Shown here piece by piece: positions 8,879 to 19,032 of a stretch of DNA of 64,000 nt (positions are counted from its first letter, which is position 1; the number at the start of each line of letters is the position of its first letter). The stretch lies in the NCBI GenBank assembly GCA_965220615.1, contig CBDCQL010000002.1, positions 1,798,001-1,862,000 on the forward strand. Reading direction: 5' to 3'. Source of the DNA: JAGWBD01 sp965220615. GTDB lineage: Bacteria > Chloroflexota > Anaerolineae > Aggregatilineales > Phototrophicaceae. A program made the position numbers and the translations under genes. The notes under the pieces are model-generated. The model made no database searches and was not told the origin of the DNA. It saw only the letters and a list, made by a program, of their open reading frames with translations.

Positions 8879-9735
8879 ACGGCTTCGAATTCCACAGGAT
8901 TCACCTTCAGACGACCTGAATTATCCCGCTGCAGGCGACCGGCAGGGCGCTGCGGATCGTGCGGAAAAAAGAGCAGGACCTCGCGCTCCAGGGCCCAGGC
9001 CTGCCAGCGCCGTTTGGTCTCCAGGGTGATCAGCGGCTCGACGTCATAGGCCGTCATCCAGCCCAGTCTCTCAAAATGCAGGGCGTAGGTCGCCATGTCC
9101 GCCAACTGCACGCCTGCCTGGCCTTCGCTTTCCATCACGACACTCATGTGACCCGGCGTATGGCCGGGCGTCACCACGCCGCGCAGACCCGGCGCCAGCT
9201 CGCAGTCGCCGTCCAGCAAGCGCAACTGGCCGCTGGCGCGCAGGGGCTCGAAGTTCTCCGCCAGGTAGGTCGCGCGGGTTCGTTCGTTGGGGCGGCAGGC
9301 GTCCTCGTATTCGCGGCGCTGAACGACGTATTCCGCGGCGGGAAAGACCGCCACCAGGTCGCCATTTTCGTCCAGGTGCGTGTTGCCCGCGCAGTGGTCG
9401 GCGTGCAGATGCGTGTTGATGACCAGATCGACGTCGCCAGGCGCGAGGCCGAGGCGCGCCAGGCCCTGACAGAGGTCGCCGAAGGGCCTCGTCAAGTGAA
9501 TCTGGCGCTGCACTTTCGCCGGCATTTTGTGGCCGTAGCCCGTATCCACCACGATGTTGCGCCCTTCGCTCTGCAGCAGCAGACAGTTGCTGGTCATGGG
9601 CACCAGCAAGTCATCCGTCGGCGTCATGTGACGCGACCAGAGGGCGCGCGGCACCAGCCCGAAGGGGCCGCCGGGGTCGACCAGATAGTGGCTTTCCTGA
9701 ATGAGGTAAACGCGGATCGCGCCGATCTGCAGCAT
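8863..9735 (-). CDS. MBL-fold metallo-hydrolase
   Basis: A 290-aa metallo-beta-lactamase-fold protein. The metal motif THLHADH is intact, with further ligands in TPGHTPGH, QLADMA and FFPHD, so a dinuclear metal site is likely. The long N-terminal segment before the first strand and the order of elements resemble lactonase/AttM-like and other quorum-quenching-type hydrolases, but the substrate is unknown. ATG at 9735 is chosen because the longer frame runs into secA. The gene starts 11 bases after the secA stop and probably shares its transcript. There is no strong Shine-Dalgarno sequence. Confidence 0.8.
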   Translation of the reverse strand: MLQIGAIRVYLIQESHYLVDPGGPFGLVPRALWSRHMTPTDDLLVPMTSNCLLLQSEGRNIVVDTGYGHKMPAKVQRQIHLTRPFGDLCQGLARLGLAPGDVDLVINTHLHADHCAGNTHLDENGDLVAVFPAAEYVVQRREYEDACRPNERTRATYLAENFEPLRASGQLRLLDGDCELAPGLRGVVTPGHTPGHMSVVMESEGQAGVQLADMATYALHFERLGWMTAYDVEPLITLETKRRWQAWALEREVLLFFPHDPQRPAGRLQRDNSGRLKVNPVEFEAVQGGA

Positions 9736-9746
9736 CGTCAGGCCGG

Positions 9747-12542
<2,796 letters not shown>

Positions 12543-12572
12543 GGGGCCTCTCTGCCTGCCGCTGACATGGCG

Positions 12573-12578
12573 ATTATA
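12573..12578 (-). promoter_or_regulatory. -10 element of secA
   Basis: A perfect TATAAT on the minus strand, 31 bases before the ATG. The hexamer 17 bases upstream is poor (close to CCGGTG). Confidence 0.5.
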
Positions 12579-12608
12579 GCACAGGGCATCCCTGCCACCG
12601 GCTGACGC

Positions 12609-12614
12609 TATAAT
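12609..12614 (+). promoter_or_regulatory. possible -10 element for the aldo/keto reductase
   Basis: TATAAT on the plus strand, about 135 bases before the reductase ATG. Transcription from here would carry the palindromic repeat in the leader. No matching -35 element is seen. Confidence 0.35.
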
Positions 12615-12634
12615 ACGGGGAGTGACAAGTGGGG

Positions 12635-12698
12635 GCGGGCGATTTGGTAAATCGCCCCTACACCGGATGATGTAGGGGCGATATATCATGTCGCCCGC
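12635..12698. repeat. nested palindromic repeat element
   Basis: Two 27-base arms (12635-12661 and 12672-12698) are inverted copies that match at both ends, GCGGGCGA outside and ATCGCCCCTAC inside, and differ in the middle. Each arm is itself roughly palindromic around GGGCGAT...ATCGCCC. GTAGGGGCG-type modules like this occur as dispersed intergenic repeats in filamentous-type genomes, including Chloroflexota. The nested form can fold as a cruciform or double hairpin. Confidence 0.7.
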
Positions 12699-12702
12699 AG
12701 GC

Positions 12703-12721
12703 GCGCCCACAATGTGGGCGC
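12703..12721. repeat. inverted repeat before the reductase gene
   Basis: GCGCCCAC-AAT-GTGGGCGC is a perfect 8-base stem with a 3-base spacer, ending 28 bases before the reductase start. It could be an operator, a leader hairpin or part of the preceding repeat element. Confidence 0.5.
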
Positions 12722-12749
12722 AGTCGACCAAATCATTCAGGGAGTCCTC

Positions 12750-13715
12750 ATGCAATACACCCGAATGGGCCGCACCGGCCTGCAGGTCAGTCGTCTTTGC
12801 CTCGGCACCATGACCTTCGGTCTGACGGCCGACGAGGCGACTTCCCACCGCATTCTCGACGCCGCCTTCGATGCCGGCATCAACTTTCTCGATACCGCCG
12901 ACATTTACTCCCGCTGGGGACCAGGGCACGTCGGCGGTGAATCAGAGACCGTCATTGGCTCCTGGCTGCGCGGACGCAGCCGGCGCGACGTCGTCATCGC
13001 CACCAAGGTGCAGGGCCCCATGTGGGATGGCCCCAATGGCGCCGGCCTCAGCCGCTCGCACATCCTGCAGGCGGTCGAGGACAGCCTGCGCCGGCTTGGC
13101 ACGGACTACATTGACCTCTACCAGACGCACTGGCCGGACGACGAGACTCCACTGGACGAGACCCTCGCCGCGCTGGACAACCTGGTGCAACGCGGGCTGG
13201 TGCGCTACCTCGGTTGCAGCAACTACCCGGCATGGCTGCTGATGAAGGCCCTGTGGACCAGCGACGCTGAAGGCCTGGCCCGCTTCGATTGCCTGCAGCC
13301 CCACTACAACCTCTTGCACCGCAGCGAGTTCGAGCGCGAACTGGCCGCCGCATGCCTCGATCAGGGCGTAGGAGTCATCCCCTACAGCCCGCTGGCCGCC
13401 GGCTTCCTGACTGGCAAGTTCACGCGGGAGAACAAGTCACCGGACAGCACGCGCAGCGGCGGCGATCGCATCCAGCGCCTGCTGGCCGACGAGCGCGCCT
13501 TTGTGGCCCTCGACGCGCTGCATGAAATTGCCCAGGCGCACGAGACCCATCCCGCGCAAATCGCCCTCGCCTGGCAACTGGCGCAAGCGGTCATCACGGC
13601 GCCAATCATCGGCGCGCGCCGCGTCGACCAGCTGCTGGACGTCGTCGGCGCGACGGAAATCGCGCTGGCCGACGACGAGATCGCGAGACTTAACGAGGTG
13701 TCGAAAGACTTCTGA
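12750..13715 (+). CDS. aldo/keto reductase
   Basis: A 321-aa (beta/alpha)8 NADPH-dependent reductase. The catalytic tetrad is present: Asp and Tyr in FLDTADIY near residue 50, Lys in VIATKV near 85 and His in YQTHWPD near 125. The cofactor region GARRVDQL lies near the end. The ATG at 12750 follows AGGGAG; a GTG 12 codons earlier is in frame but lies inside the palindrome. It resembles the predicted oxidoreductases for sugar-like carbonyls. It converges with the TIM-barrel gene, leaving 2 bases between them, and with the PhyH genes forms an accessory island. Confidence 0.88.
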   Translation: MQYTRMGRTGLQVSRLCLGTMTFGLTADEATSHRILDAAFDAGINFLDTADIYSRWGPGHVGGESETVIGSWLRGRSRRDVVIATKVQGPMWDGPNGAGLSRSHILQAVEDSLRRLGTDYIDLYQTHWPDDETPLDETLAALDNLVQRGLVRYLGCSNYPAWLLMKALWTSDAEGLARFDCLQPHYNLLHRSEFERELAAACLDQGVGVIPYSPLAAGFLTGKFTRENKSPDSTRSGGDRIQRLLADERAFVALDALHEIAQAHETHPAQIALAWQLAQAVITAPIIGARRVDQLLDVVGATEIALADDEIARLNEVSKDF

Positions 13716-13717
13716 CG

Positions 13718-14581
13718 CTACGACCAGTCGAGACCGGCCTGCTGCCACATGCGCCGCATGTGGTCGGCGACCAGTTGCGCGGCCTCATAGGGGTCTTCGA
13801 TGGCGTTGGTGCGCGCGCTGAAGGGCTCGCAGGTGACCGGGCCGTCGTAGCCCATGGCATCCAGGCGTTGCATGAAGCCCGCCAGGTCGATGACGCCGGT
13901 CTCCGTGGGCAGGCGCCGGTCACGGTCCATGTAGGTGTCCAGCGTCAGGCCCTGGGGCGCGTCGTTGACGTGTACGGCCACTACGTCCTCTTTGCGCAGA
14001 GACTCAAGGTCCTCGACGCTGCCGCCCGAGGTGACCACATGCCAGACGTCCAGCAGCAGGCCAACGTTGTCAGTGCCAATGGCCTCGCACAGGCTCAACA
14101 TACCCGGCATGTCATTGATGAAGAGGATAGCATCGGGCGGCGAAAAGGTCCTCGGCCCGATGAACTCGAAACCCACGCGAATACTGAATGGCAGCAGCAC
14201 CTCGGCGATGCGCGTATAGCGTTCGCGGTGCCACTCGAAGTTTTCGGCGAAGTCCCGCGTCTCCGAATGCGGCCAGCACACGGTCGAACAGCGCAGCGCG
14301 CCAATGTCCCGCGCCACCTGCGCCAGGGCCGGCAGACGCTCGACGTCCTCTTCCCAGTCATCGCCCTGCCAGTTGACCGGCAGCCCCCAATTGCCCGGAC
14401 GCGCGTTGTGGCGCGCAAAGAGTTCGCGCAGCCCGTCGATGCCGCGCTCCCCGGCCAGTTGCGCCGCCTCGCGGATGTCGAAGTCGACGCCGCCGTAGCC
14501 GCAGCGCTGCGCCAGCGCCAACGTTTGCTCCAGGCCATGGCCGCTGATGCCGATCGCCCCGGTATTGAGACTGCTAAACAT
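13718..14581 (-). CDS. sugar isomerase/epimerase-like TIM barrel protein
   Basis: A 287-aa protein of the AP_endonuc_2 / xylose-isomerase-like TIM barrel family. The probable metal ligands sit on barrel strands: Glu in VGFEFIGP near 145, Asp and His in LLLDVWHV near 190, His in VAVHVND near 215 and Glu in VTCEPFS near 260. Members include hydroxypyruvate isomerases, inosose dehydratases and sugar epimerases; which applies cannot be read here. ATG at 14581 follows AGGGGCG. Its promoter region carries two copies of an ATCCCGCGGGAT palindrome and it is divergent from the PhyH genes. Confidence 0.8.
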   Translation of the reverse strand: MFSSLNTGAIGISGHGLEQTLALAQRCGYGGVDFDIREAAQLAGERGIDGLRELFARHNARPGNWGLPVNWQGDDWEEDVERLPALAQVARDIGALRCSTVCWPHSETRDFAENFEWHRERYTRIAEVLLPFSIRVGFEFIGPRTFSPPDAILFINDMPGMLSLCEAIGTDNVGLLLDVWHVVTSGGSVEDLESLRKEDVVAVHVNDAPQGLTLDTYMDRDRRLPTETGVIDLAGFMQRLDAMGYDGPVTCEPFSARTNAIEDPYEAAQLVADHMRRMWQQAGLDWS

Positions 14582-14616
14582 GGTCGCCCCTGTGTGAACT
14601 GTCAAAACGCCGCGCC

Positions 14617-14622
14617 AGTATA
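14617..14622 (-). promoter_or_regulatory. -10 element of the TIM barrel gene
   Basis: TATACT on the minus strand, 36 bases before the ATG. The palindromes at 14644-14655 and 14678-14689 lie just upstream, covering the expected -35 zone. Confidence 0.45.
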
Positions 14623-14637
14623 GCAAGAGCACCAGTT

Positions 14638-14692
14638 CGAAGCATCCCGCGGGATAGCAAGGGCGGGTGCCCGAAGCATCCCGCGGGATAGC
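14638..14692. repeat. direct repeat with internal palindromes, operator-like
   Basis: A 21-base sequence occurs twice (14638-14658 and 14672-14692) without a mismatch. Each copy contains the perfect palindrome ATCCCGCGGGAT, and the two centres are 34 bases apart, close to three DNA turns. A third palindrome, ATGAC-GG-GTCAT, lies at 14710-14721. All sit between divergent genes (the TIM barrel and the first PhyH). This is compatible with paired repressor sites; a dispersed repeat is the alternative. Confidence 0.6.
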
Positions 14693-14834
14693 CCGGTTCA
14701 GGGACTGACATGACGGGTCATCTGTGCCATGCACCCGGCAGCCGCGTCGTTTGATGAAGCGACCACGAGATTTCATGCGTTCTTCGCCGGGTTGCGTTAC
14801 ATTTCCTGCCGCCTGCACTTAATCGGAGGGACGC

Positions 14835-15671
14835 ATGTCTGCATCAAACGGGCGCACACTGGAAGCCGTGCCAATGACCGAGGAACAGAAGTTTTTCTTT
14901 GACCTGCGCGGCTGGATCCTGCTGCCGGCGGTATTGACCGATACCGAAATTGAAGAAATGAAGACCGAGGCCTATGGCGGGGCCAAAAACAACTACGAAG
15001 GCAAACTGCAAGACCTGCTTGACCATCCGGCCATCGTTGGCATTCTGACCGAGATTCTGTCCGAGGACCCCTTTCAGTCGGATGACAACTACAGTTTCCG
15101 CTGTGAGGGCTCCTTCATCACCATACGTCCGCCGGGCTGGAGCAAGATGGAGCGCAGCGATGGCGGTTTGCCGCACGTCGTGCGCCCGCCGCAGCAGGCC
15201 AACGCCATGCGCTACCAGGTGGCGGGAAAGAAGATCTTCTCGGGCCTGACCCGGGTGGTCTGGGAGCTGGAGGAAGTCGTCGCCGGGCACGGCGGCACCA
15301 CCTTCCTGAGCGGCTCGCACAAGGCCCACTTCAACTACGGCGGGCCGGACCCCTACCGCCCCAACATCAGCGAGTCTCCCTGGGAAGACAACATGCGCGC
15401 CATCATGGATGACTACAGTTGCCCGGCCGGCTCGGCGGTGATTTTCACCGAAAGCCTGGTGCACGCCGCCAATGACTGGACCAACCCCAACAACGCCCGC
15501 TGCGCCGTGTTCAATTGTTACAATTCGATCTGGGCGCAATGGCATCGCGTCGACCTCGCCCACGAAATCATCGAGACCATGCCGCCCAGACGCCAGTCCC
15601 TCTTCCGCGGAACCTGGCAGTTGGGTCCGGGAGGCAACCAGACCTACTCGATCGACAACCGCTCCCTGTAG
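14835..15671 (+). CDS. phytanoyl-CoA dioxygenase family protein (PhyH 1), atypical iron site
   Basis: A 278-aa protein of the Fe(II)/2-oxoglutarate PhyH superfamily. Recognisable are the N-terminal helix (FFFDLRGWILLP), the double-stranded beta helix, GGTTFLSGSHKA and the distal His in ESLVHAA. The WHQD motif that gives the proximal His and Asp ligands in the three genes that follow is not present: the equivalent region reads SDGGLPHVV. It may use different ligands or be inactive. GGAGGG lies four bases before the ATG. It is the first of four PhyH genes on the plus strand. Confidence 0.75.
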   Translation: MSASNGRTLEAVPMTEEQKFFFDLRGWILLPAVLTDTEIEEMKTEAYGGAKNNYEGKLQDLLDHPAIVGILTEILSEDPFQSDDNYSFRCEGSFITIRPPGWSKMERSDGGLPHVVRPPQQANAMRYQVAGKKIFSGLTRVVWELEEVVAGHGGTTFLSGSHKAHFNYGGPDPYRPNISESPWEDNMRAIMDDYSCPAGSAVIFTESLVHAANDWTNPNNARCAVFNCYNSIWAQWHRVDLAHEIIETMPPRRQSLFRGTWQLGPGGNQTYSIDNRSL

Positions 15672-15760
15672 GCGTTCCGGTCGGACAGTGCGTAAGGCGC
15701 AGGGAACCAAAGATACGGAACGGGCAAACAGCCCGGAACGGAGATCAGCGGGAGTGAGGC

Positions 15761-16606
15761 ATGGGTAGTATTTCAATGGATTTCGTCGAAAAGCGACGGC
15801 AACTCGACGAGGATGGCTTTTGCCTGCTTGAGAGCGTCATCGACGAGCCGATGCTGGAACGCATGCGCGAGGTCACGGATGAGGTGCTGGCCCACACCGA
15901 CGCCGCGCATTTCGACGCCAAACGCTCCCAGGGCAGTGTGATTCCCGTCTTCGGGCATCCAGGCATGGCGGAACTGATCGCGTATCGTCCGCTGCTGACG
16001 GCGCTCAACAATCTGGGCTACGCCGACCCCAAATGGGGCTCCGGCTTCATCATCAGCAAGCCGCCCCACAGCCCGCCGCTGTTCTGGCACCAGGACGGGC
16101 GCTTCTGGGACGAGCCGGTCTGCTACACGACGCAGACCACCCAGTGCTTCCTGATGATCTACCTGGTGGATACCATGCCGCACAACGGCTGCCTGCGGGT
16201 GATTCCCGGCTCCCACATCGGACGCCATGCCCTGCACGGCGCACTGGACGAGGCGCACGGCGAGGCCCTGGGCAAAATGGAAGACCCGGAGCATCTGGCC
16301 TTTCAGCAGGCTGATGGCGAGGTCGACGTCCCCGTCCGGGCGGGGGACGTGGTCATGGGCAGCGCGCAACTGCTGCATGCCGCGCACGGCAACCGGTCCG
16401 ACCGGCGCCGCACCAATATCACGCTCTGGTACTACCCGGCCTACGCCGCCATGCCTGAATCCATTCAGGCCTTTGTGGCGCAGGAAGGCTGGCCGGACGA
16501 CTGGGTCGAGGCGACCCGCGACCTGCTGGAACCATTGCGCCCGGTGTACAACGGCCCTGTAGCGCCCATCCGGCACAACAGGATTCCGGGTTTGGCGCTG
16601 AAGTGA
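15761..16606 (+). CDS. phytanoyl-CoA dioxygenase family protein (PhyH 2)
   Basis: A 281-aa PhyH-type non-haem iron dioxygenase. It has the metal motif WHQDGRFW near residue 107, NGCLRVIPGSH near 145 and a distal His in LLHAAHGN near 210, followed by the Arg-rich 2-oxoglutarate-binding segment RRRTNITLWYYP. Such enzymes hydroxylate small lipophilic or natural-product substrates; the substrate is unknown. GGGAG precedes the start. It lies 89 bases after PhyH 1. Confidence 0.85.
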   Translation: MGSISMDFVEKRRQLDEDGFCLLESVIDEPMLERMREVTDEVLAHTDAAHFDAKRSQGSVIPVFGHPGMAELIAYRPLLTALNNLGYADPKWGSGFIISKPPHSPPLFWHQDGRFWDEPVCYTTQTTQCFLMIYLVDTMPHNGCLRVIPGSHIGRHALHGALDEAHGEALGKMEDPEHLAFQQADGEVDVPVRAGDVVMGSAQLLHAAHGNRSDRRRTNITLWYYPAYAAMPESIQAFVAQEGWPDDWVEATRDLLEPLRPVYNGPVAPIRHNRIPGLALK

Positions 16607-16676
16607 TGGCAGGGACCTGGCGGCGGTCGCTTCCGGGCCCTGCCGCGGCCAGACCCAGACAACCAGGAGGCGCGCC

Positions 16677-17471
16677 ATGTTGACCGCCGAAATGGCCCTC
16701 GAAAAACGCGAGTCCATGCTGCGCGATGGCTACGTCCTCGTCGAGAACATCCTGCCGGACTCCCTGCTTGAAGAACTGCGCTCGGAGACCGAACGACTGA
16801 TCGCCAACAACGTCGAGGCCCCCGAACTCCGCTATCAGGGCCAGCACATCGATGAGTTTGCGGTCGACAACCCCGTCATCGACAGGTTGCTGACCTGGAA
16901 GCCCGCTTACGATGCGCTCGCCGCCATGGGTTTTGGAGACTTCAAACCCGAGGGAAAGGTCATCATTCTCACCAAGGAAGCGGGCGGCCCGCCGCTCTAC
17001 TGGCACCAGGACTGGGTCTTCTGGAACGACCCGCTGAGCCTCGCCCCCTGGCCGCAGGTTGTGGCCCTCAACTACTATCTGACCGACACCAACGAGGAAA
17101 ACGGCTGCCTCAGGGTCATTCCCGGCAGCCACCGCAAACGCTTTCCCTTGCACGACCGGATCGTGCCCGCCCATGAGCAGGGAGCGCGCTACGTCAGCGA
17201 GGACGACCCGGTCATGTTCAGCGAGGACCCGAACCAGGTGCAGGTGCCGGTCCGGGCCGGCGACCTGGTGTTGCTGGATGCCCGTACCCTGCATGCGGCG
17301 GGAAAGAACCGCACCGACCAGCGCCGCACCCTCGTGCTGGCCTGGCATTTGCGCCCCATGGACAGGGTCCCCGCTTACTGGCAGGGCGAGGTCCCGGCGG
17401 CAATTGCCGAAAGGGACCCGGCGGCCGAATACGAGAGCTTGCGAACGCCCGGGAAATTTCTGAAGCCATAG
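16677..17471 (+). CDS. phytanoyl-CoA dioxygenase family protein (PhyH 3)
   Basis: A 264-aa PhyH-type Fe/2-oxoglutarate dioxygenase with WHQDWVFWND near residue 120, NGCLRVIPGSH, a distal His in TLHAAGKN and the 2-oxoglutarate Arg in DQRRTLVLAWH. All catalytic residues expected for the family are visible. AGGAGG precedes the ATG. It is collinear with PhyH 4, with the same length and well over half identical residues by eye, so the two arose by tandem duplication. A hairpin (GGCAGGG paired with CCCTGCC, 16608-16644) lies in the spacer before it. Confidence 0.88.
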   Translation: MLTAEMALEKRESMLRDGYVLVENILPDSLLEELRSETERLIANNVEAPELRYQGQHIDEFAVDNPVIDRLLTWKPAYDALAAMGFGDFKPEGKVIILTKEAGGPPLYWHQDWVFWNDPLSLAPWPQVVALNYYLTDTNEENGCLRVIPGSHRKRFPLHDRIVPAHEQGARYVSEDDPVMFSEDPNQVQVPVRAGDLVLLDARTLHAAGKNRTDQRRTLVLAWHLRPMDRVPAYWQGEVPAAIAERDPAAEYESLRTPGKFLKP

Positions 17472-17535
17472 TTTGGGAACTCGCGACGTCCGACCGGAAC
17501 ATCCCTCTATCTGGATGACTGGAGGAGAACCCCTC

Positions 17536-18330
17536 ATGCTGACCCCCGAAACAGCCCTCGAGAAACGGGATTTCATGCTGCGCGAGGGCTACGTCATCGT
17601 TGAGAATGTCCTGCCGCATTCATTCCTTGGGGAATTGCGCGGGGAGACCGAGCGCCTCATCGCCGGCCACGTCGAGCCCTCCGAGCTCCGCTATCAGGGG
17701 CAACACATCAACGTCAGGGCGGAAGACAATGCGCTCATCGACAGGTTGCTGACCTGGAAGCCCGCGTATGAAGCCCTGGCCGACCTGGGCTTCGGCGATT
17801 TCAGCCCGCACGGCACCATCATCGTTCTCACCAAGGAAGCGGGTGGGCCGCCGCTCTACTGGCATCAGGACCACATGGAGTGGAACGATCCCCTCAGCCT
17901 CGCGCCCTGGCCACAGAAAATCGCCCTCAATTACTATTTGAACGAAACGTCAAGGGAGAACGGTTGTCTGAAGGTCATCCCCGGCAGCCATCTGAAGCGC
18001 GTACCGCTTCACGACCGGCTCGTGCCCGCCCACGAACAGGGCGCCCGCTTCATCGACGAGGACCATCCGACCATGTTCAGCGATGACCCGGACCAAGTCT
18101 ACGTTCCCGTCAAGGCCGGCGACCTCGTGCTGCTGGATGGCCGCATCCTGCACGCGGCGGACAGGAACCGTACCGACCAACGCCGCACCCTCGTGCTGGC
18201 CTGGCACTCGCGCCCGAGGGACAGCATTCCGGCTTTCTGGCAGGGCGAGGTCCCGGCGGAAATCGCCGGGCGGGATCCGCAGGCCAAATACGAAGGCTCC
18301 CGCATACCTGGAGAGTATCTTCGCGGCTAG
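17536..18330 (+). CDS. phytanoyl-CoA dioxygenase family protein (PhyH 4), tandem copy of PhyH 3
   Basis: A 264-aa paralogue of the preceding gene. The catalytic motifs are intact: WHQDHMEWND, NGCLKVIPGSH, ILHAADRN and DQRRTLVLAWH. The frame extends 21 codons upstream, but ATG at 17536 follows GGAGGAG and matches the start of PhyH 3. Differences cluster around residues 55-65 and just after the WHQD motif (HME against WVF), where substrate contacts are likely. It converges with the VTT gene 6 bases away. Confidence 0.88.
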   Translation: MLTPETALEKRDFMLREGYVIVENVLPHSFLGELRGETERLIAGHVEPSELRYQGQHINVRAEDNALIDRLLTWKPAYEALADLGFGDFSPHGTIIVLTKEAGGPPLYWHQDHMEWNDPLSLAPWPQKIALNYYLNETSRENGCLKVIPGSHLKRVPLHDRLVPAHEQGARFIDEDHPTMFSDDPDQVYVPVKAGDLVLLDGRILHAADRNRTDQRRTLVLAWHSRPRDSIPAFWQGEVPAEIAGRDPQAKYEGSRIPGEYLRG

Positions 18331-18336
18331 CGGGCT

Positions 18337-19032
18337 TCAGGCCCCTTCCCCGCCCTGCCGCCGCGCCCGCAGCGCCCGGTGAATCAGCCAGGGCAACAGG
18401 GACAGCCCGCCGATCAAGGCGTAGAGCGGCAGGATCTGCTGGCGCTGGTCTTCCAGTAGCCCGCCGGCGTAGACGAATATGAAGGAGGGCGGCGTGCCGC
18501 AGATGATCGACACCAGCAGGTATTGCCGTAACGTAATGCTTTTGGCGAAGCCCGCCGCGTAACTGATGAAATCGTAGATCGCGAAGAGAAAGAGCCGCGC
18601 ATAGACCAGCGCGCGCCAGCCTCCCAGCTGCCCCACAAACTCGTCGATGCGCGCCAGACCCGCCTCTCCGGCGAAGCGTCGCACCGCCGGTCGACCCAGA
18701 TGGCGCGCGATGAGAAAGCTGAGCGTGCCGCCCAGCACTTCGCCGACGACCGTGTAGAATGTGCCCAAGAGAACGCTGTCGAAAAGTGCTCCGGCTGCCA
18801 GTTGGACAGGCCCACTACTCAGGGGGGCGAAGACGTAGGCCGCCGCCTTGAACAGGATGTAAAGCAGGGGCGCCAGCGGCCCCGTGTCACGGATCCAGGC
18901 CCGCAACTGATTAATCCCCACCCAGTCGATCACCAGAATCAGCAGACCGGTCAGCGCCAGCAAAAAGACGGCGCCGACGGCCAGGGCCCGGGGCGAAACC
19001 GGGCTGCTGTCCTGCAGGGTAGGCGGGGTCAC
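18337..19032 (-). CDS. TVP38/TMEM64 (VTT/DedA-like) membrane protein
   Basis: A 231-aa integral membrane protein with about five or six hydrophobic segments. It carries the VTT signature: a re-entrant region around FAPLSSGPVQLAAGALFDSVLLG and a second around ARLFLFAIYDFISYAAGFAKSI, ending in a basic tail. Relatives move lipids across membranes (DedA, TMEM41/64), so lipid scrambling or flipping is the family-based guess. The start is GTG at 19032, overlapping the prs stop as GTGA; the longer frame lies inside prs. The overlap shows translational coupling with prs. Confidence 0.8.
   Translation of the reverse strand: MTPPTLQDSSPVSPRALAVGAVFLLALTGLLILVIDWVGINQLRAWIRDTGPLAPLLYILFKAAAYVFAPLSSGPVQLAAGALFDSVLLGTFYTVVGEVLGGTLSFLIARHLGRPAVRRFAGEAGLARIDEFVGQLGGWRALVYARLFLFAIYDFISYAAGFAKSITLRQYLLVSIICGTPPSFIFVYAGGLLEDQRQQILPLYALIGGLSLLPWLIHRALRARRQGGEGA

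Noticed and set aside
8881..8896. TTCGAATTCC resembling a tRNA T-arm
   Set aside because: It lies in the coding sequence of the MBL-fold gene and no acceptor or anticodon stem surrounds it.
12543..12929. 129-codon N-terminal extension of secA
   Set aside because: It covers the palindromic repeat and the start of the aldo/keto reductase. The normal SecA N-terminus begins at 12542.
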